From assembly GCF_045999315.1 (NCBI RefSeq), contig NZ_CP174607.1, forward strand, positions 3,844,001 to 3,908,000: 64,000 nucleotides of DNA, read 5' to 3'. The notes beneath the pieces were generated by a model, which searched no databases, had not been told where the DNA came from, and saw only the letters and a list, made by a program, of their open reading frames with translations. Each line of letters opens with the position of its first letter. Position 1 is the first letter of the stretch. The stretch comes from Peredibacter sp045999315 (lineage in GTDB: Bacteria; Bdellovibrionota; Bacteriovoracia; Bacteriovoracales; Bacteriovoracaceae). The translations under genes and the position numbers were made by a program. Positions 24,215 through 33,345 of this stretch are shown in pieces.

Positions 24215-26337
24215 GTGATGGCCTTTTCACGTTGGATTGTTTTATTCATAAGAAGAGTATGTGTTCCACGCTCTTCCTCTCCCTCCTGTGGAGTCTTCTG
24301 AGTATAAGTTCCATCAGGGTTTAGGACCCATGCCTGGCGATTATCATTCAGAATAATGTCCACAAACTCCCAAAGTTTTTCTTTGAGGCGTGGTTCATAA
24401 ATGGGAGCGATTAACTCCACACGGTTGTGAAGATTTCTATGCATCCAGTCCGCTGAACCAATATAGAACTCTCCATCCATCACATTATCTGATCCATTAG
24501 CAAAATAGAAAACCCGCGAATGCTCAAGGAAACGACCAATAATAGAAATCACCTTGATGTTGTCAGACAGACCAGGCTGGCCCGGGCGAAGACAACAGAA
24601 TCCTCTCACAATCAGAGTGATGTCCACCCCCATCTGACTTGCTTCATAGAGGGCCTCAGTAATAACTTCGTCCTCCATTGAGTTCATCTTGGCGATGATA
24701 CGGGCAGGCTTCCCCGCTTTCTTATTCTTAATTTCCTGTTGGATCTTATTCATGAAGGTCGACTTCATGTTAATAGGTGCCACCAAGATCTCTTGATAAT
24801 CAGTTTTAAGAGAACTACCTGTGAGGTAATTGAACACTTCCACCACTTCATCACAGATTTTTTTATTACAGGTAAGAAGTCCCAGATCCGTATAAAGGTT
24901 TGAGGTCTGCGAATGGTAGTTACCAGTTCCGATGTGAGCGTAGCTCATGATCTCACCATCGTGCTCCTGACGAATAATAAGGGCGGTCTTAGTGTGGGTC
25001 TTAAGTCCGAGAACTCCATACACCACATGAACACCAGCATCTTCAAGCTTCTGGGCCCAAACAATGTTTCGTTGTTCATCAAAACGCGCTTTAAGCTCCA
25101 CCAGACACACCACCTGCTTACCCTTCTCAGCGGCCTTAATCAGTGAGCGAATAAAGGGCGAGTTATCGCCGGTACGATAAAGAGTCATTTTAATGGTAAG
25201 GACATTTGGATCATCGGCCGCATTGGCGATAAATTTTTCCACCGTGCCTGAGAAACTCTCATAAGGATGGTGAAGAAGAACATCTCCCTGACGAATCAAA
25301 CTGAAGATATTGTTATTTTCAAAGAAGGCCTTCGGAATAATAGGTGCCCAGGGTTTAAATTTAAGCTCTGGCAGATCCAGATCAACAATTGATTTCAAAA
25401 TCATGAAATCAATTGGGAAGTCCATGAGATAAATATCTTCATCCACGATCTCCAGCGAGTCTTTTAAGAAACTCGTCATGCTCGGATCGGTGTCCTTATG
25501 AATTTCAAGGCGCACACATTCAGCGAGACGTCTTTCTTTAATTCCTTCTTCCACCAGAATCAGAAGATCCTGTGCCTCATCTTCACGGTGATCAACATCA
25601 GCGTTACGTGAAACACGGAATGGAACTGTTTGCTGAATTTCCATTCCCGGATAAAGCATATGAAGGTTCGATCTCACAAGAGTCACCGTGGTCACGAAAC
25701 GAAATTTCTTGTCCCCTTCCTGACGAGGAAGTTGAATGAGTCCAGGAATGACTTCCGGAATTTTCACACGAGAGAAGAGCACAGTTTCAGTTTGTGGATT
25801 CCTAAGAATCATCCCCAACGAATAAGACAGGTTTGAAATAAATGGAAAAGGGTGACCAGGGTCCACAGAAAGCGGAGTAAGAACCGGGAACATCTTTCGT
25901 TTGAAGTACCCATTCAGATATTCTTGATCTTCAATTCCAAGGTCATCAAAATCATAAATATAAATATCGTGACGTTGAAGTTCACCCACTAGCCCCACAT
26001 AAATCCCACGCTGACGTTCCAGGTCTTCATTAATGTGACGACGAATATTGGCCAGTTGCTCTTCAGCAGTTTGGCCATCCACTGACCTGTGAGTAAAGCC
26101 GGATGAGATCTGGTGCTTCAGATAACCCACTCGCTTCATCACAAACTCATCCAGGTTAGATGAGAAGATGATAAGAAAACGCAGACGCTCTAATAGCGGG
26201 TTTCTTTTATCAGCGGCCTCTGCAAGTACGCGACGATTGAAGTGAAGCCACGAAATATCACGGTTCAAGAAGTGCGTAGGATCAACGTTAAAGTTAATCT
26301 TTTTAGGTTGGCGAGCGGCACTCCGGCGTTTACGCAT
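24211..26337 (-). CDS. ppk1: Polyphosphate kinase 1
   Basis: PPK1 makes inorganic polyphosphate from ATP and can reverse the reaction. The 708 residues are the usual length. N-domain FLNRDISWLHFNRRVLAEA, then tunnel and catalytic domains. The phosphohistidine site His448 is in LKTHTKTALII, and the second active-site His606 in LEHSRVFYFANG; IGTGNYHSQTSNLYTDLGLL is the C1 motif. It overlaps sixA by 4 bp, forming a ppk-sixA operon with ppx adjacent. A low-complexity basic N-terminus (MRKRRSAARQPKK) is present. Confidence 0.97.
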   Translation of the reverse strand: MRKRRSAARQPKKINFNVDPTHFLNRDISWLHFNRRVLAEAADKRNPLLERLRFLIIFSSNLDEFVMKRVGYLKHQISSGFTHRSVDGQTAEEQLANIRRHINEDLERQRGIYVGLVGELQRHDIYIYDFDDLGIEDQEYLNGYFKRKMFPVLTPLSVDPGHPFPFISNLSYSLGMILRNPQTETVLFSRVKIPEVIPGLIQLPRQEGDKKFRFVTTVTLVRSNLHMLYPGMEIQQTVPFRVSRNADVDHREDEAQDLLILVEEGIKERRLAECVRLEIHKDTDPSMTSFLKDSLEIVDEDIYLMDFPIDFMILKSIVDLDLPELKFKPWAPIIPKAFFENNNIFSLIRQGDVLLHHPYESFSGTVEKFIANAADDPNVLTIKMTLYRTGDNSPFIRSLIKAAEKGKQVVCLVELKARFDEQRNIVWAQKLEDAGVHVVYGVLGLKTHTKTALIIRQEHDGEIMSYAHIGTGNYHSQTSNLYTDLGLLTCNKKICDEVVEVFNYLTGSSLKTDYQEILVAPINMKSTFMNKIQQEIKNKKAGKPARIIAKMNSMEDEVITEALYEASQMGVDITLIVRGFCCLRPGQPGLSDNIKVISIIGRFLEHSRVFYFANGSDNVMDGEFYIGSADWMHRNLHNRVELIAPIYEPRLKEKLWEFVDIILNDNRQAWVLNPDGTYTQKTPQEGEEERGTHTLLMNKTIQREKAIT

Positions 26338-26559
26338 AATTCTTCCAGTGTCTAAAGTTTAGGCAGTATTCAGAACCAGTGTGAAAATCTTAGTCGGTTC
26401 CCTTCTTTAATTTTCGAGGATAAAGGCACCCTTTGCAAGGAAATAACCTCCTGAAATTAGGGCACTTTTTGCCCATTTGGGTCATCCGGAAGCCGGTTTA
26501 CGCCCTTTGGCATAGAACTTGGAGTATCTGGGGTAGATCAATAACTCTGAGGGGGGTTT

Positions 26560-27687
26560 ATGAAACACTTTATTCGTTATTCAATGGCAGTTTTGCCTCT
26601 TTTAACATTACTCGCTATGTCTCCATCTGATATCCAGGTGAAGACTCAATCTAACTACAGAAGCATTGCCTCGGCACTGCCCGAAACCAAATCACTAGAA
26701 AAAGAACTACCTAAATTAAGCGAAGGAAAGTTCCTACCTAAGGGCAACTTTCCAATGCCTAAACATAAGCTCGATGGCCAACCTTTGATCGCCGATGCTG
26801 CAAAACCGACTCTTGCAGAAAAGAAAGATGATAAAAAAACGGAAGAAGTAAAACCTGAAGACAAGAAGGAAGAGAAGCCTGTTGTCGCTGAAGAAAAGAA
26901 AGATGATAAAAAATCAGAAGAAGTAAAACCTGAAGACAAGAAGGAAGAGAGGCCTGTTGTCGCTGATTGCGAAGAGAAAAAACCTGAGGACAAGCAAGAA
27001 GATAAGCCACTTGAGCATCCTCTAATCAAACAAGCTCTTGAAGCTGGCGAGAAACCGGTCGTTGCTGATTGTAAAATCAAAGACGAGAAGAAACCTGAAG
27101 AGAAAAAAGAAGAAACCAAGAAAGAAGAACAGATCGTTGTAAAAGACGATAAGAAGCCAGAAGACAAAAAAGAAGAAGATAAAAAAGAGAAAGCAGAAGT
27201 TTGTGAGCAAGACGAGAAAGTTCAGACCCTGACAAAACAGGTAGAACAACTTCTTGCTGATCAAAAGCAAATCATGCAAACCATGATGAGCATGACTCAG
27301 GCGATGATGACCATGATTTCTCAACAACAGAATCAGAATCCATGGGCGCCTTATATGAACTCAATGGGTATGCAATCTCCGTATCAGTATCAGCAACCAA
27401 TGACTGCTGGTAACTGGGTATACTACCCACAAGGTTTCCAACCTAATCAGATCAACATCTTTGCTCAGCCGCAAATGCAAGGGCAGCAACCGATGCAACA
27501 ACTAGGTGGAATCTATCCAGACCAAATGCATACACAACAATCAAGTAGCTGGGGCCTACAACCACAGTATAACTTTGGCCAAGCTATGCCGATGCAAATG
27601 CAACCTTCGGCCGGCACATTTGGAACTGATGGGATCGGATTCAACATGTCCCCTATCACTTCTCCATCTGTATCAATGATGAGATAA
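26560..27687 (+). CDS. Secreted charged low-complexity protein with M/Q-rich tail
   Basis: A 375-residue protein with signal peptide-like MKHFIRYSMAVLPLLTLLAM and no recognised domain. Residues about 85-225 are dense in Lys and Glu (KKEE, EVKPEDKK), including two 25-residue tandem copies; residues 226-256 are coiled-coil-like (KVQTLTKQVEQLLADQKQIM); the remainder is rich in Gln, Met, Pro and Tyr, with repeated QMQ and QQ runs. There are three VVADC motifs. It looks like an extended surface or periplasmic linker protein. A GGGGGG/GAGG ribosome site precedes the start, and a terminator follows. Confidence 0.75.
   Translation: MKHFIRYSMAVLPLLTLLAMSPSDIQVKTQSNYRSIASALPETKSLEKELPKLSEGKFLPKGNFPMPKHKLDGQPLIADAAKPTLAEKKDDKKTEEVKPEDKKEEKPVVAEEKKDDKKSEEVKPEDKKEERPVVADCEEKKPEDKQEDKPLEHPLIKQALEAGEKPVVADCKIKDEKKPEEKKEETKKEEQIVVKDDKKPEDKKEEDKKEKAEVCEQDEKVQTLTKQVEQLLADQKQIMQTMMSMTQAMMTMISQQQNQNPWAPYMNSMGMQSPYQYQQPMTAGNWVYYPQGFQPNQINIFAQPQMQGQQPMQQLGGIYPDQMHTQQSSSWGLQPQYNFGQAMPMQMQPSAGTFGTDGIGFNMSPITSPSVSMMR
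26818..26967 (+). repeat. Two-copy 75-bp tandem repeat in the charged protein
   Basis: Copies at 26818-26892 and 26893-26967 encode the same 25 residues except for Thr/Ser, Lys/Arg and Glu/Asp changes (EKKDDKK...). The near identity at DNA level suggests a recent duplication and a site prone to copy number change. Confidence 0.9.
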
Positions 27688-27700
27688 AAAAAGAACGATC

Positions 27701-27732
27701 AAGGCCACTCGCAAGGGTGGCCTTTTTATTTT
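27701..27732 (+). terminator. Intrinsic terminator of the charged low-complexity protein gene
   Basis: AAGGCCAC-TCGCAAGG-GTGGCCTT is followed by TTTATTTT. It begins 14 bp after the stop and overlaps the 3' end of the convergent gene at 27726. Confidence 0.88.
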
Positions 27733-28646
27733 CCAGAGATGAAGGCCCTACGAATTTTCTGACCACATTCAATTGAAGTTAAATAAGCATCTGAAGTCTG
27801 ACTCTTTCTTCCAATGACTCCATAAATGCCATTGGTCTGATCAATCCAAGGATAAAAACCAAGTTTGCCTGGACTACTCAAAGTTCCATCTGTCTCGACC
27901 CAGTGGCCATAAGAATATTTCCAACCTTTGGGGGCCGGAGAACTTACTGCCTCTGTTGGACAAAGTTCTGGAGTGGTACAAATGCTATTTGTTCCAAGTA
28001 GTGCTGAGATCTTGAGTTTACGATTCATGAGATTTCTAAGAAAAAAACCATAGTCCTGAGACGAAGTACTATAACCACCGGCCGGTTGAGGGGCCTCAAA
28101 TTTACCATGAATGCCAACAAGTGAATTGATCTCAGTTGTCAGTTCGGCATTTCCAAAATCTCCCAGACCCATCGTTACCGCGAGCTTTTGCATATGACCT
28201 CCGCCATAAGCAAACTTGCCAACGGAACTAAGAGTTCTTTCTCCATTTTGTCCAGAATTTAAGCAACCCTCGACAGTGGAAAAAGATAAACAGGCAGTGA
28301 ATTTATCGTAACCAGATAAAAATCTAAGATGATTCTTCTCGCTAACAGAAAGTTGTCCTTCCCTTTTCTCCACAACATAAGCAGAAAAAATAAGCTTCGA
28401 AGCAGAAGCAATTTCCATTGGGGTCTTTGCCGAAGGGGCCGCGATACCACTTTGTCCTGAAACCAATGCAGATAATTGATCACCGATCTCCCAATAGAAA
28501 GGTCGAATCGCAATACAACTTGGATCAGTATTGGCCGTTCTTTTAGCTGCATTTACTTGTTCAGATAATGTGGCAGACAAAGAATTAAAACTTATGAGAC
28601 CTAACAGAAAGAACATCTTCATATAGACTTGTACCCTATTTTCCAT
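27726..28646 (-). CDS. Secreted serine hydrolase-like protein of the beta-lactamase (S12) fold
   Basis: A 306-residue secreted protein. The N-terminus MENRVQVYMKMFFLLGLISFNSLSA acts as a signal (an ATG at residue 9 would be a shorter signal start but with a weaker ribosome site). The S-x-x-K motif is SASK in EIASASKLIFSAYVV. FAYGGG can serve as the Tyr motif, and PAGGYSTSSQDYGFFLRNL resembles the conserved G-G-x-S-T-x-x-D stretch of class C beta-lactamase-like esterases. YSYGHWVETDG and GIYGVIGR end the fold. The exact substrate is unknown. Six cysteines suggest disulfides. It may be an esterase, peptidase or penicillin-interacting enzyme. Confidence 0.7.
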   Translation of the reverse strand: MENRVQVYMKMFFLLGLISFNSLSATLSEQVNAAKRTANTDPSCIAIRPFYWEIGDQLSALVSGQSGIAAPSAKTPMEIASASKLIFSAYVVEKREGQLSVSEKNHLRFLSGYDKFTACLSFSTVEGCLNSGQNGERTLSSVGKFAYGGGHMQKLAVTMGLGDFGNAELTTEINSLVGIHGKFEAPQPAGGYSTSSQDYGFFLRNLMNRKLKISALLGTNSICTTPELCPTEAVSSPAPKGWKYSYGHWVETDGTLSSPGKLGFYPWIDQTNGIYGVIGRKSQTSDAYLTSIECGQKIRRAFISGK

Positions 28647-28783
28647 AGTGATCCTATCGCAACCTTTCTAAACTTAAATTAGGAATATCTGGCCGGTTCA
28701 ATGTCCGAGTGAAACGCTTTTACCATAAAGAAATATTTTGCCTACCCGAAGAGACTTTAGAGCACCCAACCTGCAGGGAAAAT

Positions 28784-29026
28784 ATGAAAGAACTACGAGC
28801 TAAAACTAAAGAAAAACTACTTATACGTGTATGCCATTCTTGCCTCAAGCTAAACGAATCTCATCGTGAGCTAGAACGCTGTCAGCACTGCAGCAAATCT
28901 TTCCTACCCCTACGCTATTTCGATAAGATCCACCAGGAAAGAGACGCAAAATGGGAGAATCACTTCTCTATGAGCGACACTCTGGAGGATGAAGATCTTA
29001 TCAAAGGACTCTTTGTTTTGTGGTGA
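28784..29026 (+). CDS. Small zinc-ribbon protein
   Basis: An 80-residue basic protein with a CHSC-x13-CQHC zinc ribbon (RVCHSCLKLNESHRELERCQHC). No other domain is recognised. The ATG at 28784 has AGGGA 5 bp upstream; a GTG 25 codons earlier (28709) would add a short cysteine-containing extension but lacks a site. It sits 30 bp upstream of recJ on the same strand, so it may be co-transcribed. It could bind nucleic acid or another protein. Confidence 0.6.
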   Translation: MKELRAKTKEKLLIRVCHSCLKLNESHRELERCQHCSKSFLPLRYFDKIHQERDAKWENHFSMSDTLEDEDLIKGLFVLW

Positions 29027-29056
29027 AAGCGAGAGGCACTATGTTAGTTTCTAAGA

Positions 29057-30766
29057 ATGGAATTAACAGCACAGGCCCCTACTGAACTTAACCCAGTTAT
29101 TGTTCGTCTTTTCAAAAAACGTGGTTTCTCTCCTCTAGAAGTTCAGGACATGTTGTCCTGGAACTTAAAAGACATCCCAGAACTTACAAACATGATTGAT
29201 CTTGAGAAGGCCTCAAAACGCCTGATTCAAGCTATTTCTGAAAATGAGACCATTGGAATCTATGGAGATTACGACGTAGACGGCACAACTTCCTGCGCTC
29301 TTCTCTGGCACTTCTTCAAAATGATTGGGGTAACCACTGAAGTTTTCCAACCGAGCCGCTTTGTTGAAGGCTATGGCGTTCATAATTCTTCAATTGATGC
29401 CGCTGTTGAAAAGAACGTAAAAGTTCTCATCACTGTGGACTGCGGAATTACAAATGTGGCCACCGCTGAATACGCTAAAGGCAAATTAGACCTGATCATC
29501 ACTGATCATCACCGAGATGCGGCCCCGACCATTCCAGAGGCCTATGCAGTAGTGAATCCAAGTCGTCGTGATGAACCAGAAAACTCTCCCCTAAAGCCTC
29601 TGGCCGGTGTGGGTGTTGCTTTTGCGCTTGCTCTTCAAATTAAAAATGATCTCGCGAAACTTGGAAAAGAAACTCCATCGCTTTATCCATTACTTCAGTT
29701 TGTGGCGATCGGAACCATTTCCGATCTTGCTCGTATGAGTCCTCTTAACTTGAGACTAACCCGTCACGGATTAAAACAAATACCGACGTCTGGGTACCCA
29801 GGCATCAAGGCCTTCTTTCAACCGGAAGAACTCAAAGTTCCGATGATCGCCAGTGAAAAGATTTCTTTTCACGTGGGCCCGCATATTAACTCTAAGGGAC
29901 GCCTTGATCATCCTGATCGCGCTCTAAAACTTTTAATCGCCGATACATTTGCTGAATGTCGTGAGCACTACACTCACCTTGAAGTTGCTAACCGTGATCG
30001 TCGCATGATTCAGGCGGAAGTTTTTGATGAGGCCAAACAGGACGTTATCAAATCTTTGAATGGCCAGGATCTTCTCATCAACATTATGTACCGGCCCCAC
30101 TGGCACGAAGGTGTGATTGGGATTGTGGCCTCAAAGCTGGTTGAGACTTTTGAAGTTCCGGCGATTGTATTTACCAATGCTGAAGAAGAAGGTGTGATTA
30201 AAGCGAGCTGCCGTTCAGCAGGTGAACTTAATATCTTTGAACTTCTCGATCAGTGTAAAGACCTCTTCATTAAGTTCGGGGGCCACAAAGCGGCCGCTGG
30301 ACTATCCATGCATAAAGAAAACTTTCATGAGTTTAAGAGACGCATGAACGAGCTCTTAAAACCAATTCCAGCAAGTCTTCGCACGAAGACCAAGACCTTT
30401 GACGTAGAAGTGGGAATTGAAGAAATTAGCTCTCACCTACTGAAAGATCTGGATAAGCTTGAACCATTCGGTCCGGGCCACGAAAAGCCCGTGTTCCGCA
30501 TGAAGAACGCGATCATTCAATCTTACCGAATCATGAAAGACGCTCACGTACGTTGGACCTTCACAGGAACGAATTCAAAAGTGTCTGTACAAGGGATTAG
30601 CTTCAATTATCTTGGTAAGTGGAACGAGATGACTCCGGAAGAACTTTTTGAGCTTCAAGGTAAGTCAGGTCTGACTGTTCAATTTACTCTGGGAGTGAAC
30701 CGCTTTAACGGCAATGAGACGATTCAGCTGATGGTTGAGAGAGTGATGCCGGGACAAATTAACTAG
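29057..30766 (+). CDS. recJ: Single-stranded-DNA-specific exonuclease RecJ
   Basis: RecJ degrades single-stranded DNA 5' to 3' during recombination and mismatch repair. The 569-residue length is usual. DHH-family metal motifs are visible: GIYGDYDVDGTTSCALLW, TVDCGI, ITDHHRDA (DHH) and FVAIGTISDLARM, then DHHA1 with FGGHKAAAGLSM. The OB-type C-terminal part ends in RVMPGQ. It begins 30 bp after a zinc-ribbon gene and is convergent with cyclophilin, with a 36-bp palindrome between them. Confidence 0.97.
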   Translation: MELTAQAPTELNPVIVRLFKKRGFSPLEVQDMLSWNLKDIPELTNMIDLEKASKRLIQAISENETIGIYGDYDVDGTTSCALLWHFFKMIGVTTEVFQPSRFVEGYGVHNSSIDAAVEKNVKVLITVDCGITNVATAEYAKGKLDLIITDHHRDAAPTIPEAYAVVNPSRRDEPENSPLKPLAGVGVAFALALQIKNDLAKLGKETPSLYPLLQFVAIGTISDLARMSPLNLRLTRHGLKQIPTSGYPGIKAFFQPEELKVPMIASEKISFHVGPHINSKGRLDHPDRALKLLIADTFAECREHYTHLEVANRDRRMIQAEVFDEAKQDVIKSLNGQDLLINIMYRPHWHEGVIGIVASKLVETFEVPAIVFTNAEEEGVIKASCRSAGELNIFELLDQCKDLFIKFGGHKAAAGLSMHKENFHEFKRRMNELLKPIPASLRTKTKTFDVEVGIEEISSHLLKDLDKLEPFGPGHEKPVFRMKNAIIQSYRIMKDAHVRWTFTGTNSKVSVQGISFNYLGKWNEMTPEELFELQGKSGLTVQFTLGVNRFNGNETIQLMVERVMPGQIN

Positions 30767-30780
30767 GTAAGTTTTGACAT

Positions 30781-30816
30781 CTTAAGGTTAACTACGGCGC
30801 CGTAGTCAACCTTAAG
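30781..30816. repeat. 36-bp near-perfect palindrome between recJ and cyclophilin
   Basis: CTTAAGGTTAACTACGGC joins GCCGTAGTCAACCTTAAG with no loop; there is one T/C mismatch. It lies 14 bp after recJ and 8 bp before the cyclophilin stop. No T-run follows on either strand, so it is not a typical terminator. A shared 3'-end structure or a protein site are both possible. Confidence 0.8.
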
Positions 30817-30824
30817 AAAGTGAA

Positions 30825-31364
30825 TTATGAACGCTTAATCGTTACAGATTCCATCACAACATCCGTACGCGGACGATCCATCATACCAGTTGGAGTGTCC
30901 CCGATCTTCTTCACAACATCCATTCCACGAATCACTTTACCGAATACAGTGTGACGGCCATCAAGGTGTGGAGTTGGGCCTAGAGTGATGAAGAACTGAG
31001 AACCGTTAGTTCCTGGGCCAGCATTGGCCATAGAAAGAACGCCTTCAGAATCGTGACGACGGTTAGCTTTGAACTCGTCACCGAAACGGTAACCAGGACC
31101 GCCGCGACCAGAACCTTCCGGACATCCACCTTGAATCATGAATCCGCGAATCACACGGTGGAAGATTAGACCATCGTAGAAGTTGCCTTCTTTATTTGTC
31201 TTCTGTCTGCCTTCAGCAAGGTTCACAAAGTTCCATACTGTTTCAGGGGCATCTTTGTGGAAAAGTTCGATTTCGAACTCGCCCATAGAAGTTTTGAAAA
31301 CAGCTGATAGACCGTTAACATCTTCTTTGTAGTTTGATTTCTCTTGTTTCATCATTCCGAACAT
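30825..31364 (-). CDS. Peptidyl-prolyl cis-trans isomerase (cyclophilin)
   Basis: A 179-residue cytoplasmic cyclophilin that isomerises X-Pro bonds. Motifs are FHRVIRGFMIQGGCPEGSGRGGPGYRFGDEF, MANAGPGTNGSQFFIT and HLDGRHTVFGKV, with the catalytic Arg and Phe residues present. There is no signal peptide. AAGGAG lies 5 bp before the ATG. It starts 12 bp after a lipoprotein gene, so it is the last gene of a three-gene run. Confidence 0.95.
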   Translation of the reverse strand: MFGMMKQEKSNYKEDVNGLSAVFKTSMGEFEIELFHKDAPETVWNFVNLAEGRQKTNKEGNFYDGLIFHRVIRGFMIQGGCPEGSGRGGPGYRFGDEFKANRRHDSEGVLSMANAGPGTNGSQFFITLGPTPHLDGRHTVFGKVIRGMDVVKKIGDTPTGMMDRPRTDVVMESVTIKRS

Positions 31365-31376
31365 ATTGACTCCTTC

Positions 31377-32105
31377 TTAAAGAACGATTTCTGTAGGTAA
31401 AATAATTTCGTTAGGGATAAGGAACTTTACTTTCACATTATCACCCATAAGTTTTTTAATTTCGACACGAAGGCCTGGCTTCATGGAAAGATCTGAAGAG
31501 TAAGGATTCAGCCACTCAGCAGTCAGTGAATGAAAGCCCACTTGATCAAGATCGTTTTCCACTAACCATTGATTCAAATCTTGCTTTGATAAACAAGAAG
31601 AGAAGATCACTGGAAGTCTTTCATCAAATCGACTGGTCTGTGCCATCTGCTTAATCTGATCCACTTTATTTGAGGCAATATAACCATCCAGCCAGATCAC
31701 TTCCACTTCACGCACACCATTGGGGATCTTGAAGTGCTTCACTCCTCCACGAACCTGTTCAAGCGTGTTGGAAAAGAACGCGGCCTCTTCCACTGGCTTC
31801 ACAAAACGAACGGCGGTAGAACGAAAATATGACTCCAGACGCTCATTATACTGGGCCTGAAGCTCCACCAATTCCGGATACTTTAACTGATAAGTCGCAG
31901 ACAATTTCCCAAAATCCAAATACTGGAAGTTGTGCTTTTTAAAACACTGCCCAGATGCAGAAGTATTGGCCCACGTTGGAAGCTCAGGCAGAAAAAACTG
32001 CTCTAGCCCCGAAGTCCTGTAAGGAGCATCATCAACGTCCTGGCGAACAGGTCCATTAGTACAACTAATGAGAATCAGCAGGAGAGAAAAGCTTAAAAAT
32101 TTCAT
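31377..32105 (-). CDS. Hypothetical lipoprotein
   Basis: A 242-residue lipoprotein, unrecognised. The N-terminal MKFLSFSLLLILISC gives a lipobox with Cys15. It has a structured region with FFLPELPTWANTSASGQC and IWLDGYIASNKVDQIKQM. The ATG at 32105 is preferred over a TTG two codons earlier. The first 41 bp overlap the end of the Rossmann-type gene upstream, so the pair is translationally linked. Envelope location is inferred from the lipobox; partner or substrate is unknown. Confidence 0.8.
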   Translation of the reverse strand: MKFLSFSLLLILISCTNGPVRQDVDDAPYRTSGLEQFFLPELPTWANTSASGQCFKKHNFQYLDFGKLSATYQLKYPELVELQAQYNERLESYFRSTAVRFVKPVEEAAFFSNTLEQVRGGVKHFKIPNGVREVEVIWLDGYIASNKVDQIKQMAQTSRFDERLPVIFSSCLSKQDLNQWLVENDLDQVGFHSLTAEWLNPYSSDLSMKPGLRVEIKKLMGDNVKVKFLIPNEIILPTEIVL

Positions 32106-33345
32106 CTTCAATACCTTTTACTTTTTCTAGATCGCTGATCCAGGAGTCTCTGACATTTGGTCGAGACGGCGTTAAAGCAAAGTAGCCTTGCTCATTCGGA
32201 TCAAGCTGAATGAAGGACAGGTCCTTCTTGCCATGAGAGACCAAAATATGATCCACACCAATGGTTTTTAGGTCCTGATAATTATTTTCAGGATGCTTTT
32301 TTCCATGACGGAATTCCGGACGCTCAAGAGTCAGGAACATTCTTTTCTTATCAATTAGTTCATCAATGGCAGAAACGTTGTGGCCTGAAAAATAAACCAA
32401 ACGAGGAATTGGTTCCGCGGGCTTTGGAATTTTCACCTGAACAAAATCATCCAGCTGTTGCCACTCATGAAGTTTCTTCGTGAAGACATCAATCTCTTTT
32501 TGGAATTCATCATCAATGTACTTAAAGAGATTAGTGAGTTTCTCGGCCGTCATGGGATGAGCAACTTTCATATACTGAGAGAACGGTTCCTCTTCAGTCG
32601 TCACGATAAAGAGACGTGAACGAGTTTCTTTCAACCACTCTTCAAGGTGAAGAAGCATCTCTGCCGCTAAAGAATCAGAACCAATCAGGGCCAGCTCACG
32701 AAGATCTGGATTTGGTTTAAAGCTCGATGCGTTTGCAAGTGCCGCGAGAGCATAGCTCGCCTTATCTGTCGGGCGACTCTCCCCTAAAGCACGACCAGAG
32801 GCCGCAGCGGAAGATTTTCCAAGGTCACTTCTCAGATCTAAAACCAGATCATAGTCCTGATACATTTCAATCGAGCTTGCCAGAGAGTTCACAAACTCTT
32901 CTGTGAGGCGCTGATAAGTTTCAGGGTTGGTTTCTCTCTGCTCTTCAATGAAGTCCTTAGGATTTACCTTAAAGATCACACGGAAAAGATCCAAGAAACG
33001 GGAACGCCCTTCAATTTTCTCACCTGGAGCAAGGAAACGTTTGGTGACTGAAATCACTTCATCAGTTTTCAATTCCTGATGGGCCCTTAAATAAGTCATT
33101 AATGGGGCCGCATAGTTTTCGGTCCACTCTTTCCAACTAAAGTTTGAAGGAGCATAGGTTCGGCCAATTTCTTTCAATACACCCAGACCCAGATCACTGG
33201 TGAAGTGCATGTTCGGAAGATTTGCCGATGTAAAATGTTCGAGATTATCTTGGTCTACATACCAAGTAAGTGCCGCTCCATGGAGATGAAATCTCAATGC
33301 AGTTTCAAGTGCGAGCGGAGAATGGCCAATGATAGCTAGCTTCAT
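32065..33345 (-). CDS. Hypothetical protein with N-terminal Rossmann-like motif
   Basis: A 426-residue cytoplasmic protein. The start MKLAIIGHSPLALETALRFHLHGAAL resembles a dinucleotide-binding beta-alpha-beta fold but the GxGxxG pattern is altered (GHSPLA). ELALIGSDSLAAEMLLHL near residue 220 is a second such motif, so it may be FAD/NAD related. No catalytic signature was seen. The ATG at 33345 uses the GGAGG embedded in the terminator hairpin of the upstream PilZ gene. It is first in a run with the lipoprotein (41-bp overlap) and cyclophilin. Confidence 0.65.
   Translation of the reverse strand: MKLAIIGHSPLALETALRFHLHGAALTWYVDQDNLEHFTSANLPNMHFTSDLGLGVLKEIGRTYAPSNFSWKEWTENYAAPLMTYLRAHQELKTDEVISVTKRFLAPGEKIEGRSRFLDLFRVIFKVNPKDFIEEQRETNPETYQRLTEEFVNSLASSIEMYQDYDLVLDLRSDLGKSSAAASGRALGESRPTDKASYALAALANASSFKPNPDLRELALIGSDSLAAEMLLHLEEWLKETRSRLFIVTTEEEPFSQYMKVAHPMTAEKLTNLFKYIDDEFQKEIDVFTKKLHEWQQLDDFVQVKIPKPAEPIPRLVYFSGHNVSAIDELIDKKRMFLTLERPEFRHGKKHPENNYQDLKTIGVDHILVSHGKKDLSFIQLDPNEQGYFALTPSRPNVRDSWISDLEKVKGIEDEIFKLFSPADSH

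Noticed and set aside
26508..26525. TGGCAT-N5-TTGG before the charged repeat protein as a sigma-54 promoter
   Set aside because: The -12 element has GG instead of GC at the key bases, so it does not meet the consensus.
26655..27327. Serine/leucine/phenylalanine-rich frames on the minus strand opposite the charged protein
   Set aside because: They are the reverse complement of the Lys/Glu repeats and have no independent coding signals.
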